NCBI RefSeq assembly: GCF_023229025.1
Contig: NZ_JALOAA010000004.1
Location: 1-64,000 of the forward strand
Source: Sulfurimonas sp.
Lineage (GTDB): Bacteria; Campylobacterota; Campylobacteria; Campylobacterales; Sulfurimonadaceae
Reading direction: 5' to 3'
Length of the DNA: 64,000 bases
Shown: positions 1 to 8,860 of the stretch, in pieces
How the letters are laid out: the number at the start of each line of letters is the position of its first letter
How positions within the stretch are numbered: the stretch's first letter is position 1
Program-made: the position numbers and the translations under genes
The notes under the pieces: model-generated
Databases searched by the model: none
What the model saw: the letters and a program-made list of their open reading frames with translations, nothing else
Told to the model about the DNA's origin: nothing

Positions 1-396
1 TACTATAATCAGTAGTAAAATTGTTGGAACTTCATTATAAGCTCTGAAGAACTTACCGCTTTTTGTGCACTCATCATTTAAGAACTTAACTCTGAAAAAT
101 CCAAGCGAAAAGAAATAGGCAATCAAGATAAGAACAAAAAATATTTTAGCATGTAGCCAGCCATTACCGCTAAAGCCGAGTTCGTATGAAAGATAAGCAC
201 CGCTTAAAACTGTAGCCCACATTGCAGGGACACCGATATATTTGTAGATTTTCATCTCCATGATTTTTACTACTTTTACAAAACCCTCATTATCAATATT
301 TTCTGCATGATATACAAAAAGGCGTGGCAAATAAAAAAGTACGGCATACCATGAGATAAAAGAGAGAATATGAAACCAAACTATCCAACTATACAT
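1..396 (-). CDS. hemJ: Protoporphyrinogen IX oxidase HemJ (3' end cut by window)
   Basis: This is the first 132 codons of a membrane protein reading off the left edge of the window; no stop is reached. The N-terminus carries the pattern WIVWFHILSFISWYA followed by YLPRLFVYH, which is typical of the HemJ/UPF0093 family of oxygen-independent-lineage protoporphyrinogen oxidases. These act in the inner membrane at the penultimate step of haem synthesis. At least three hydrophobic segments are visible, with His8 in the first. It lies 5 bp downstream of the hpf stop codon, so the two are probably co-transcribed. The family call is from memory of the conserved N-terminus. Confidence 0.85.
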   Translation of the reverse strand, partial: MYSWIVWFHILSFISWYAVLFYLPRLFVYHAENIDNEGFVKVVKIMEMKIYKYIGVPAMWATVLSGAYLSYELGFSGNGWLHAKIFFVLILIAYFFSLGFFRVKFLNDECTKSGKFFRAYNEVPTILLLIIV

Positions 397-401
397 CACT
401 A

Positions 402-728
402 CTATTCTGCTACTTCCATCTCTTTAATAGAAGTCGCCTTATGCGAAACTACCTTATCGTGAAGACGGCGAAGTGCTTTTGTAGCTCTCTCAATCGCCAA
501 ATCAATCGCACTACCCAAATCTTCATCACTCTGACTAATTACTACCGGTTGTGCATGTGCTATACGTACATCAAACTCTACCCAAACACCCTTTTTTTCT
601 GCTTTTAGATTCACGTTTACCGAAGTAATATCAAGTGAGTACTTTTTAAATGCTTCAATAGCAGCTTCTATATGTGCTCTTGTATCCGCATGTATACTCA
701 AACCTTTTGCATGAATTTGTACATTCAT
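402..728 (-). CDS. hpf: Ribosome hibernation-promoting factor, short form (HPF/RaiA)
   Basis: A 108-residue protein with the sigma-54 modulation/S30AE fold signature: N-terminal MNVQIHAKGL, a central beta strand ending VEFDVRIAHAQPVV, and the acidic-then-basic helix ERATKALRRLHDKV. Members bind the 30S subunit, block the mRNA/tRNA channel and inactivate ribosomes in stationary phase. The length fits the short class (about 95-115 aa) that lacks the C-terminal dimerisation domain of long HPF. It is divergent from trpS across 115 bp and leads into hemJ. Confidence 0.88.
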   Translation of the reverse strand: MNVQIHAKGLSIHADTRAHIEAAIEAFKKYSLDITSVNVNLKAEKKGVWVEFDVRIAHAQPVVISQSDEDLGSAIDLAIERATKALRRLHDKVVSHKATSIKEMEVAE

Positions 729-800
729 TCTTTATCCTTTATTTTAATAGTTTTAAGTACTATTTATAGTTCAATAATAGCGAAATAAAGCTAAAAAATG

Positions 801-806
801 TATAAT
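801..806 (+). promoter_or_regulatory. -10 element of trpS promoter
   Basis: A perfect TATAAT lies 38 bp before the chosen trpS ATG. Campylobacterota sigma-70 promoters depend mainly on the -10 box. Its position also argues against translation starting at 798 or 805, which would lie in or next to the -10 element. Confidence 0.6.
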
Positions 807-843
807 GTCACAAATAAAATTTATGGATTTTGGAGTATACATT

Positions 844-1803
844 ATGAGAGTTTTAACGGGCATACAGCCATCTGGGGATTTGCATATAGGAAACTATTTT
901 GGTTCAATAAAGCAGATGGTAGAGGCTCAGGAAAAAAGCGAAACATTTGCTTTTATTGCAAACTATCACGCCATGACAAGCGGCGGTAAAGATCTCTCAA
1001 AATTAACAATGCAGTGTGCGACCGACTTTTTAGCACTAGGCATTGACCCCAAGAAATCAGTTTTTTGGGTTCAATCTGATGTCAAAGAGGTGCTTGAGCT
1101 CTACTGGGTTCTATCATCATTTACTCCAATGGGGCTTTTAGAGCGTGCTCACAGCTACAAGGATAAAACAGCTAAGGGTATTGGAGCAAATCACTCTCTG
1201 TTCTCTTACCCGGTTTTGATGGCGGCAGATATTTTAATCTTTAACTCAAATGTAGTTCCTGTCGGCAAAGATCAGATTCAGCATGTTGAAATAGCAAGAG
1301 ATATTGCTATAAAGTTCAATAACCAATATGGAGATATTTTAACCATACCTGAGTTTAGAGTTCAAGAAGAGGTTCAAACAGTTCCGGGAATTGACGGACA
1401 AAAAATGTCTAAAAGCTACAAAAATGTTGTAAATATATTCGGTGATGAGAAGAGTCAATTAAAGACCATTAAAAAAATCGTTACCGAGAATGTAGCCGTA
1501 GAAGAGCCAAAAGAGTATGAGAGTTGCAACGTTTACAACATGGCAAAACTTTTTTTACAGGGCGATAGTTTAATAGAACTTCAAGAGAGATACAAAAGAG
1601 GAGGAGAAGGTCACGGGCACTTTAAAATCTACCTCGCAGATATAATGTGGGAATACTTTAGAGAGTTTAGAGAAAAACGTGAGTATTATGAAGCGCATCA
1701 AGATGAAGTAAGAGAGATCTTAAGCATTGGCGCTGCCAAGGCAAAAGAGGTAGCACTCCCTACTATTGAGAAGATAAGAACTCTTACCGGAATAAGATAT
1801 TAG
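844..1803 (+). CDS. trpS: Tryptophanyl-tRNA synthetase
   Basis: A 319-residue class Ic aminoacyl-tRNA synthetase that charges tRNA-Trp. The HIGH-like motif appears as HIGNYFG near residue 18, and the KMSKS loop as QKMSKSYKN near residue 185. The ORF is open from 805, but the ATG at 844 is preferred. It gives the family's usual N-terminus (MRVLTGIQPSGDLHIGN), has GGAG about 11 bp upstream, and lies a normal distance after a TATAAT at 801. Its stop overlaps the stop of the convergent cytochrome gene by 4 bp. The cognate tRNA-Trp gene is also in this window (50918-50993). Confidence 0.96.
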   Translation: MRVLTGIQPSGDLHIGNYFGSIKQMVEAQEKSETFAFIANYHAMTSGGKDLSKLTMQCATDFLALGIDPKKSVFWVQSDVKEVLELYWVLSSFTPMGLLERAHSYKDKTAKGIGANHSLFSYPVLMAADILIFNSNVVPVGKDQIQHVEIARDIAIKFNNQYGDILTIPEFRVQEEVQTVPGIDGQKMSKSYKNVVNIFGDEKSQLKTIKKIVTENVAVEEPKEYESCNVYNMAKLFLQGDSLIELQERYKRGGEGHGHFKIYLADIMWEYFREFREKREYYEAHQDEVREILSIGAAKAKEVALPTIEKIRTLTGIRY

Positions 1804-2993
1804 TTAGTTAAAAAAGTAAACTTTGATGCTATAAAACTTCTTTGCGAGAAGATAGGATCTTCTAACTCTAAAATAGAGCGCACTTCATCATTTACCAAGC
1901 GGTAATAGAGAGTTACTTCCACTCTATCGGCATCTTTTTCGTTTAAAACTTTAAGTACTCTTTTTGAGTTAGCCGCAATACTCAAATCTTCTGAAGCGCT
2001 AACAGCTAGATGAGGAATTGTCTCTTTTCCTCTCTTATCCTTGTAGTAAGTCGTCAAAGAGATTGTTTTAGTACCTACTACCTCTTTGCTGTTTTTAAAT
2101 ACAGCTTCTACTACTATTTCTCTTGAACCAAATCCACTCGGGATATTATGCGGATTTGGATTTGAGATGTGTATAATAGTCTCATCTCTCTTCTGCTCTA
2201 AACTTAAACTAAGAGCATCTTTCCACATGCTTTGAGTATGTGCGCCAAAAAATGTATGCTCTCTAATCTCTCTTTGTTTTGCTTTCCCGTTATCTACTCT
2301 CAAAGTAGCGGCAACACCCTGTTTTTTACTTCCCATGTGACAATCCACACAGAGTTTGCCTCCCTCTTTGTACTCATCTTGCATATTTGTAAATACAAAA
2401 CCTGAAGCCGATCTATCGTTTGCATGACACACAAAGCATAGTTTATTTGGATCTTTGTCCATATACTCCCTATGTTCGACTCTATGGTAAGGCGATCGTG
2501 CATCATCGTAAGGTCCAACCATGACACCTGACTTTGTCCACTCTACACGATTTATTCCTCTTACCGTCTCATCTTTGTCTGAGTGAATTTTCCCTATGTT
2601 ATGACAAACAACGCAGTTAATACCTTCACTTATATCATCACTCTCTAGAGCCTTCTTTACCTCTGAATCTTCATTAAGCCCCATAAGAGTTATTATCTCA
2701 TGTTCTATCCCCGTACTTGTTACGGATATTCTCGGATTATGGCAAGTTGCACACTCTACTTTTACGCCGCTTAAACTTTTTCTTGTTTTTCTGCTGACGT
2801 AGTCAGTAGTTGCTCTAAAGTACTCGTTATTGTTGTAATGGCTTTTTGCATGCCATGACTGCTCCCACTCTTTAACTATAGGTAGATGACATGTTTTACA
2901 TTTGCCTGAATCTTTAAACATCTCACCTATCTCAACCGGTTTTGCGGCAAAAAGAGTAGTAAAGAGTATAGAAATCAACAGCAACCTTTTCAT
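1800..2993 (-). CDS. Pentahaem c-type cytochrome, secreted
   Basis: A 397-residue protein with a Sec signal peptide (cleavage near AAKP, residue 17) and five CxxCH haem-attachment motifs at about residues 32-36, 81-85, 127-131, 186-190 and 215-219, so it should be a periplasmic electron-transfer protein. The first 220 residues resemble the cytochrome c554/c-prime multihaem family. The last 175 residues have no CxxCH and look like a beta-rich accessory domain containing the pattern NPNPHNIPSGFG. It starts 1 bp after the argF stop, with its GGAG inside the argF end, so the two are translationally linked. The substrate or partner cannot be named from sequence. Confidence 0.85.
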   Translation of the reverse strand: MKRLLLISILFTTLFAAKPVEIGEMFKDSGKCKTCHLPIVKEWEQSWHAKSHYNNNEYFRATTDYVSRKTRKSLSGVKVECATCHNPRISVTSTGIEHEIITLMGLNEDSEVKKALESDDISEGINCVVCHNIGKIHSDKDETVRGINRVEWTKSGVMVGPYDDARSPYHRVEHREYMDKDPNKLCFVCHANDRSASGFVFTNMQDEYKEGGKLCVDCHMGSKKQGVAATLRVDNGKAKQREIREHTFFGAHTQSMWKDALSLSLEQKRDETIIHISNPNPHNIPSGFGSREIVVEAVFKNSKEVVGTKTISLTTYYKDKRGKETIPHLAVSASEDLSIAANSKRVLKVLNEKDADRVEVTLYYRLVNDEVRSILELEDPIFSQRSFIASKFTFLTN

Positions 2994-2994
2994 C

Positions 2995-3927
2995 TTAATC
3001 TCCTCTATTTTTATCTAGCCAAACCATCAAGCCCTTTTGCGCATGTAGTCTATTTTCTGCTTCGCTAAAAACTATTTCAGAGTGTTTCTCAAAAAGCTCC
3101 TCACTAACCTCTAGACCTCTATAGGCAGGAAGGCAGTGCAAAAATCTTGCATCTTTTTGAGCTAAGGACATCATCGCATCATCAACCATGAAACCTTCAA
3201 AGGTCTTTACACGCTCCTCTTTCTCTTCCTCTTGCCCCATAGACACCCATGTATCGGTTGTAACGACCGTTGCACCCGATACAGCCTCTTTTGGGTCGTT
3301 CATAACCTTTATAACCGCGCCGCTCTCTTTTGCAATCGTAAGAGCATCTTCAAGCACTCTACTATCCGGTTCATAACCTTTTGGAGTGGCAATACGAAGT
3401 TCAAAACCAAGTTTTGCAGCTAGCATCATCCATGAGTGTGTCATATTGTTTCCATCGCCTACATAAGCAGCAACAATATTTTTATCCATCCCATACTCAA
3501 CTAAAGTCATATAGTCTGCTAAAAGCTGCACAGGATGGTAGGAGTCAGTCAAGCCGTTTATAACAGGAACGCTTGAGTAACGAGCAAACTCTTCTATCAT
3601 GGAGTGCTCAAAAGTTCTTATCATTACCATATCGCACATGCCTGATATTACGCGAGCTGTATCTTTTACAGGCTCGCCTCTCCCTAAATGAATATCACGA
3701 TTAGATAGAAAAAGAGCATGCCCACCCAGTTGAAACATTCCAGTCTCAAAACTTACACGTGTTCTAGTAGAGCTTTTTTCAAATACCATAGCAAGTGTTT
3801 GATTTTTAAGCTCTTGATTGTAAATTTTTGCTTTTAAATTTTTCTTGATAGATAGTCCCGTCTCAACAATCTCAAGAATCTCCTCTTTTGTAAAATCTTT
3901 TAGTGTTAAAAAATGTCTCAATATCAT
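2995..3927 (-). CDS. argF: Ornithine carbamoyltransferase
   Basis: A 310-residue cytosolic enzyme that joins ornithine and carbamoyl phosphate to citrulline in arginine synthesis. Carbamoyl-phosphate motif STRTR is at about residues 53-57, HPVQLLAD lies mid-protein, the ornithine-loop SMGQEEE follows, and HCLPAYRG holds the catalytic cysteine. DxxxSMG rather than an aspartate-type loop separates it from aspartate transcarbamoylase. It is 61 bp downstream of hemB and 1 bp upstream of the cytochrome gene, forming a likely three-gene transcript of otherwise unrelated functions. Confidence 0.96.
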   Translation of the reverse strand: MILRHFLTLKDFTKEEILEIVETGLSIKKNLKAKIYNQELKNQTLAMVFEKSSTRTRVSFETGMFQLGGHALFLSNRDIHLGRGEPVKDTARVISGMCDMVMIRTFEHSMIEEFARYSSVPVINGLTDSYHPVQLLADYMTLVEYGMDKNIVAAYVGDGNNMTHSWMMLAAKLGFELRIATPKGYEPDSRVLEDALTIAKESGAVIKVMNDPKEAVSGATVVTTDTWVSMGQEEEKEERVKTFEGFMVDDAMMSLAQKDARFLHCLPAYRGLEVSEELFEKHSEIVFSEAENRLHAQKGLMVWLDKNRGD

Positions 3928-3988
3928 TCCTAAGTTTAATTATTCATATTAAAGTAAAACCATAAGTTTATAGTAATTTTCTTTAAGG

Positions 3989-4960
3989 TTACTTTTGTAA
4001 CATCTTTGCGACCTCTTTAGCGTGGTATGAGATGATGATATCCGCACCCGCTCTTTTAAAACTAAGCATCGTCTCCATAACAACTCTATCATAATCGATC
4101 AAATTATTCATCCCAGCCATCTTAAGCATGGCATACTCTCCGCTTACATTATAAACCGCCATCGGTAAAGAGGTGTTATCTTTAATCTCTCTTACTATAT
4201 CCAAATATGCAAGAGCGGGCTTTACCATTAAAATATCTGCACCCTGCATCTCATCGGATATACTCTCCGCAACAGCTTCTCTTCTGTTTGCCGGATCCAT
4301 CTGATACGAAGCACGGTCGCCAAAACTAGGAGTTGATTCAGCTACATCACGAAAAGGTCCATAGTATCCTGAAGCAAATTTTGTTGAGTAGCTCATAATA
4401 GGAAGATTCTCATACCCTGCCTCATCAAGGGCATCTCTGAGTATATGAATTATTCCATCCATCATGCCCGAAGGTGCTATCATGTCTGCACCGGCTTTTG
4501 CATGGATAATAGCTTGCTGTGCGGAAATTTTAAGTGTTGCATCATTATTTACGGTTTGATGTTTTTCATCTATTATTCCGCAGTGCCCATGATCTGTATA
4601 TTCACAAAAACATAAATCTGTTACGACAAACATGTCCGGATGCGCCTCTTTAACTGCTCGAATCGCTTTAGCAATAATCCCATGCTCACACAGTGAGTCT
4701 GAACCTATTGAATCTTTTACATCCGGAATACCAAAGAGTATGATAGAGTAAAGCCCCAATTTCTTTATCTCACCACACTCTTTTATAACCTCATCGATAC
4801 TCATCTGAAATACACCCGGCATTGATGCAACCTCAGTTTTAATCCCCTCCCCGCTTCTTACAAACAGCGGATATATAAAATCATTTACAGTAACATTCGT
4901 CTCACGAACTAGTGAACGAAGATTTGTATTTAGGCGGGTTCTACGAAACCTTTGAAACAT
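3989..4960 (-). CDS. hemB: Delta-aminolevulinic acid dehydratase (porphobilinogen synthase)
   Basis: A 323-residue enzyme condensing two 5-aminolevulinate molecules to porphobilinogen. The two active-site lysine motifs are present: YSTKFASGYYGPF and MVKPALAYLD. The triad LCFCEYTDHGHCG marks the zinc-dependent active site rather than the magnesium-only type. It is probably the first gene of the hemB-argF-cytochrome run. It is divergent from ribA across 70 bp. Confidence 0.97.
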   Translation of the reverse strand: MFQRFRRTRLNTNLRSLVRETNVTVNDFIYPLFVRSGEGIKTEVASMPGVFQMSIDEVIKECGEIKKLGLYSIILFGIPDVKDSIGSDSLCEHGIIAKAIRAVKEAHPDMFVVTDLCFCEYTDHGHCGIIDEKHQTVNNDATLKISAQQAIIHAKAGADMIAPSGMMDGIIHILRDALDEAGYENLPIMSYSTKFASGYYGPFRDVAESTPSFGDRASYQMDPANRREAVAESISDEMQGADILMVKPALAYLDIVREIKDNTSLPMAVYNVSGEYAMLKMAGMNNLIDYDRVVMETMLSFKRAGADIIISYHAKEVAKMLQK

Positions 4961-5030
4961 TATTAAGCCTTTTTAGATATAATTTTGAAAAATATTTTAC
5001 CGTTTTAAAGTTAAAATTAGGGTACATTAA

Positions 5031-5594
5031 TTGAATATTAAAATTTCAGAAGTAGCAAATTTACCGACAGAGTTCGGTGATTTTAAAGTTCAAGTCTTCA
5101 AAGAGGGTCACAAAGAGCATCTTGTAATTTTCAAAGAGAAGCTAGAAGAGATTCCTATTGTTAGGGTCCACTCAGAGTGTTTAACGGGTGATGCAATCAA
5201 AAGTCTAAAGTGTGACTGCGGAGCACAGCTAGAGTATGCTCTAACAATGGCTGCACAAACAAACGGAATGGTTATCTACCTTAGACAAGAGGGTAGAAAT
5301 ATTGGACTCTTAAATAAAATAAACGCCTATGCCCTTCAAGATATTGGACTAAATACGATTGAGGCAAATCATCAGCTAGGCTTTGCCTCGGATGAGAGAA
5401 CATATGAGATGGTAACTTTTATACTCCACCATTTCAACATACGTAAAATCAAGCTCCTTACTAATAATCCAAACAAGATAAACTCTATAAGCGACATAGA
5501 GATAGTAGAGAGGATACCGATAATCATAAAGTCAAACCCGCATAACGAGGCATATCTGGGAGTGAAAAAAGATGACATGGGGCATCTGCTTTAA
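5031..5594 (+). CDS. ribA: GTP cyclohydrolase II
   Basis: A 187-residue enzyme opening GTP for riboflavin synthesis. The zinc-binding pattern HSECLTGD...KCDCGAQL and the catalytic RQEGRNIGL are present. The frame begins at TTG 5031, which gives the expected N-terminus (MNIKISEVANLPTEFG) but only a weak upstream GGG. It is a stand-alone GTP cyclohydrolase II without the fused DHBP synthase domain. It heads a plus-strand run with rsmG 13 bp downstream. Confidence 0.93.
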   Translation: MNIKISEVANLPTEFGDFKVQVFKEGHKEHLVIFKEKLEEIPIVRVHSECLTGDAIKSLKCDCGAQLEYALTMAAQTNGMVIYLRQEGRNIGLLNKINAYALQDIGLNTIEANHQLGFASDERTYEMVTFILHHFNIRKIKLLTNNPNKINSISDIEIVERIPIIIKSNPHNEAYLGVKKDDMGHLL

Positions 5595-5607
5595 GAAGGA
5601 TATATTT

Positions 5608-6189
5608 TTGAATTTAAAAACAGTGCTTAGTGAGCAAAAAATTGAGTTGCCTGATGATTTTTTTGACAATATTACAAAATACAAAGAGCACCTTTTTAAA
5701 TGGAACAGAGTCCACAACCTAACGGGTGCTAAAGATGAGCGCACCGTAGATGAGTTTATTTATGATGCTATCTTTCCAATAAGCTTTCTACCAAAGTGCA
5801 AAAACCTTCTAGATATCGGTACCGGTGCCGGTTTTCCGGGTTTAATTCTTGCTATGGGACTTCCGGAGACTGAAGTAACACTTGTCGAACCCTTGGCAAA
5901 AAGGGCAAGTTTCTTGCAGTTTATAAAGGCGGATTTGAATCTTGAGAATGTTCGTGTAATCAAAAAACGGGTTGAGGAGATGCAGAGTGAAATTTTTGAT
6001 GTTGTAACCTCTAGAGCCGTTACGGATACGGATATGCTTTTGAAAATAAGTGAGAATTTTAGAGATAAAAACTCAAAACTTCTTTTTTATAAAGGAGAGA
6101 GAGTGTATGATGAACTCTCAAAAGATATAAAACACAAAGTTATAAAGATGAAAAATAGACACTACTTACTTATCGGAGATGATTTATGA
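5608..6189 (+). CDS. rsmG: 16S rRNA (guanine-527-N7) methyltransferase
   Basis: A 193-residue SAM-dependent methyltransferase of the GidB/RsmG family. The SAM-binding loop GTGAGFPG is at about residues 71-78. An upstream ATG at 5572 would overlap ribA by 23 bp. TTG 5608 is preferred because AAGAAGGA ends 7 bp before it. The protein is slightly short of the usual 200-210 residues. It ends in a 4-bp overlap with the next gene. Confidence 0.92.
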   Translation: MNLKTVLSEQKIELPDDFFDNITKYKEHLFKWNRVHNLTGAKDERTVDEFIYDAIFPISFLPKCKNLLDIGTGAGFPGLILAMGLPETEVTLVEPLAKRASFLQFIKADLNLENVRVIKKRVEEMQSEIFDVVTSRAVTDTDMLLKISENFRDKNSKLLFYKGERVYDELSKDIKHKVIKMKNRHYLLIGDDL

Positions 6190-6413
6190 TACTAAAAATT
6201 TTATTGGTTATAGGTGTTATTGCACTTGTCTATTTTACGCTTATAAAGAAAAAACCTTCTATAGATAAATCGCAAAAAGAGAAAAAGAGCGATAAAATAG
6301 GTAGCGAGATGATTGAGTGTTCTGTGTGTGGCATCTACTTTGACTTAGATGACGCATTTTTAAGTGATGCAAAATATTACTGCTCAAAAGAGTGCGCAAA
6401 GAAGAAAAATTGA
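6186..6413 (+). CDS. PP0621-family small membrane zinc-ribbon protein
   Basis: A 75-residue protein: one transmembrane helix at residues 2-20, a lysine-rich linker, then a four-cysteine ribbon (ECSVCG near 43 and YYCSKEC near 65) likely to bind zinc on the cytoplasmic side. This matches the uncharacterised PP0621 family. The start overlaps the rsmG stop (ATGA), so translation is probably coupled. Function unknown. Confidence 0.72.
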   Translation: MILKILLVIGVIALVYFTLIKKKPSIDKSQKEKKSDKIGSEMIECSVCGIYFDLDDAFLSDAKYYCSKECAKKKN

Positions 6414-6805
6414 TATTTTTTGGACATAGATTTTTAAAGAGTGAAAACTTTTATCATGTTTATGATACCGAGGCAATCCTAAACACCCCGCCCTCATCAA
6501 CTCTCTATATAGAGTTTGATGAAAAAAATCTTGACATTATAAATCACGCTACGTTAAACTTAATTAAAATAGCCATACGAGTAAAGAACATAACAGAAAT
6601 ACTCTACACTTCGTCTCTTGGCGCTTCATATATCGTTGTAGAAAAAGAGCTTGCCAAAACGGCTCAAGATTTAGCCCAGAGCTACCTTTTTGATGCAAAA
6701 ATATTAGTACTAATCGAAGATGAAGATGAGATTGAAGAGCTTGCTCTACTAGAAGTGGATGGAGTAATTTTCTCAAATGCCATTATAAAGATAACATCAT
6801 TATAA
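6410..6805 (+). CDS. Unrecognised 131-residue cytosolic protein
   Basis: No family recognised. The frame is open from a GTG at 6392, but TTG 6410 overlaps the previous stop as TTGA, has an AAGAAG run just upstream and gives the clean N-terminus MIFFGHRFLKSENFYHVY. The product has no signal or membrane segment and looks like a mixed alpha/beta fold with an acidic stretch (EDEDEIEE) near the C-terminus. It is the last gene of the ribA run; the 3' side is AT-rich with no clear terminator. Confidence 0.7.
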   Translation: MIFFGHRFLKSENFYHVYDTEAILNTPPSSTLYIEFDEKNLDIINHATLNLIKIAIRVKNITEILYTSSLGASYIVVEKELAKTAQDLAQSYLFDAKILVLIEDEDEIEELALLEVDGVIFSNAIIKITSL

Positions 6806-6880
6806 AAATATGTTATATAGTTTAATTAAGTTTTTTTAGCCTACAATAGTTAGTTGTTTTAGAAATAGGAGGGAGGGCTT

Positions 6881-8860
6881 GTGAAAAATTTTTTAAATGA
6901 TAAGATTTTAAAAAGCATTCCTCTGATTTTTTTAGTAGTTATTCTACTTAAAATCACCTACTCCTATTTTGATATAAAAGCACGAGAGTATGATTTTGCA
7001 AAAAAAGAGGCAGAGGTCTTAAATAGCTACGTTATAGAGAGTAGGCTCTACTACCAGACTCTTTTTTTAGACGGTGCCATTGATATAAACGAAAAGACAC
7101 TTCCTGCGCTTCCTGCCTTTAGCTCACCGATTATATCTGAGAGATTCTCAAAAAACAATCCTCTTAACATCAGCGTAAAAACCGTCTCCGACCGTGCCAG
7201 AAACATTAAAAACAGCGCCGATAAGGATGAGTTAAAAGCAATAGAATTTTTTAAAAAAAATAGTGATGAGAGCGTCTACTTTAGCGACCAAAACAGTAAA
7301 TTTTATCAATATGCAACAGCTCTAAAGGTAACCTACTCATGCTTGGCTTGTCATGGTAAAAAAGAGGATGCTCCTCTTCATATCCAAAAGCGTTATGAAG
7401 AGGCTTATGATTATGAACTTGATGAGATAAGGGGAGTTATAAGCATACAGATTCCCGTTAAAAATCTAAATCAATACTTCTATAAAAACTTTTTCAAATC
7501 TGTTATGTTTGACCTGACTCTCTTCCTTGCTCTTTTTATAAGCGTCTTATATCTTGTAAGAGAATCAAAAAGAGTAAGTATCGCTCTTGAAGAGAAAATC
7601 GAAGAAAAAACCAAAGAGCTAAAAGAGTCCTTTCTATATGACAGACTCACAAAGCTACCAAACAGGTTAAAACTGATTGAAGATATCAAACAGAGTAAAG
7701 ATGCAAAATCATTCCATTTGGCACTTATTAATATAGACTCATTTAAAGATATAAACGACCTCTACGGCTATAAAGTCGGTGATGAGGTTTTAATTCAAGT
7801 GCCAAATAGGATTAGAGAGTATTGTAAAGATGACAACAGTGTCTACAAGCTTCCAAATGATGAGTTTGCAATATTTACAACTACGCAAATGTCTGATGAA
7901 GAGTTCTTTTTTATGATTAAAGATATGCTAAATAAGATAAGCGAGACAAAATTCAATGTAGCCGGTCAATCAATCTTTATAACTTTTAGTTGTGGTATAG
8001 CTTCAAACAAAGAGTCTATTTTAATCAAAACAAATAATGCTCTTCAAATAGCCAAAAAACAGACAAAAAATATTGTGCTATATAACGACTCCTTTGACGC
8101 TAAGGAGCAGATAGTAAAAAATATGAATGCACTTTTAATGCTAAAAAATGCAATAAAACACGACCAGATTACTCCATATTTTCAGCCTATCTATAACACT
8201 AGAACAAAGAGAATAGAGAAGTATGAGTCTTTGGCAAGAATTATTACTCATGAAGGCGAAGTTATCCCGCCTTTTGTCTTTTTAGACATTGCTATAAGAT
8301 CAAAACTTTATCCTGAGATAACAAAAGCGATAGTTACAAAATCATTTGAATTTTTCAAAGGTAACAGTTTTGAATTCTCTATAAATTTATCTATTGTAGA
8401 TATCCAAAGCAAAGATATCGTAAAATTTATTTTTAACAAACTTCAAGAGTTTGAGCAGCCTCAAAGAGTTATTTTTGAAATTCTTGAAACAGATAGAATA
8501 GAAAATTATCAAGAGATAAAAAATTTCATAAAAGATATTAAAAAGTATGGATGTAAAGTTGCAATTGATGATTTTGGAAGCGGATACTCAAACTTTTCAC
8601 ATATTTTAGAACTCAATGTCGACTATCTTAAAATCGACTCTTCGCTTGTTAAGTTTGTCACTACCGATGAAAACTCAAGAGTTGTCGTCAAGACAATAAT
8701 CAACTTCGCCTCAAATTTAGGGCTTAAGACAATTGCCGAGTTTGTTGAAGATAAAGACTCCCTTGATGTTCTAGAGAAGATGGGCGTTGATTTTATTCAA
8801 GGCTACTATATAGGCAAACCAAGCAGTGAGCTAAATAGGGACTTTAAAGAGATTATATAA
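6881..8860 (+). CDS. Membrane haem-sensor c-di-GMP enzyme: Tll0287-like/GGDEF/EAL
   Basis: A 659-residue protein. A transmembrane helix (residues 12-28) leads into a periplasmic Tll0287-like (DUF3365) domain with one c-type haem motif CLACH at 154-158. A second transmembrane helix (about 206-226), a GGDEF domain and an EAL domain follow. The GGDEF signature reads LPNDEF (324-329), so the cyclase half is probably inactive or regulatory. The EAL half keeps the glutamate (ESL, 449-451), NLS, DD at 563-564 and KTIAEFVED, so it probably hydrolyses c-di-GMP. The GTG start has a strong GGAGGGAGGG upstream. It likely couples redox or ligand state at the haem to motility or attachment. Confidence 0.88.
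   Translation: MKNFLNDKILKSIPLIFLVVILLKITYSYFDIKAREYDFAKKEAEVLNSYVIESRLYYQTLFLDGAIDINEKTLPALPAFSSPIISERFSKNNPLNISVKTVSDRARNIKNSADKDELKAIEFFKKNSDESVYFSDQNSKFYQYATALKVTYSCLACHGKKEDAPLHIQKRYEEAYDYELDEIRGVISIQIPVKNLNQYFYKNFFKSVMFDLTLFLALFISVLYLVRESKRVSIALEEKIEEKTKELKESFLYDRLTKLPNRLKLIEDIKQSKDAKSFHLALINIDSFKDINDLYGYKVGDEVLIQVPNRIREYCKDDNSVYKLPNDEFAIFTTTQMSDEEFFFMIKDMLNKISETKFNVAGQSIFITFSCGIASNKESILIKTNNALQIAKKQTKNIVLYNDSFDAKEQIVKNMNALLMLKNAIKHDQITPYFQPIYNTRTKRIEKYESLARIITHEGEVIPPFVFLDIAIRSKLYPEITKAIVTKSFEFFKGNSFEFSINLSIVDIQSKDIVKFIFNKLQEFEQPQRVIFEILETDRIENYQEIKNFIKDIKKYGCKVAIDDFGSGYSNFSHILELNVDYLKIDSSLVKFVTTDENSRVVVKTIINFASNLGLKTIAEFVEDKDSLDVLEKMGVDFIQGYYIGKPSSELNRDFKEII

Noticed and set aside
798..989. 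63-codon frame overlapping trpS
   Set aside because: Starts in the -10 region of trpS and runs out of frame within its coding sequence.
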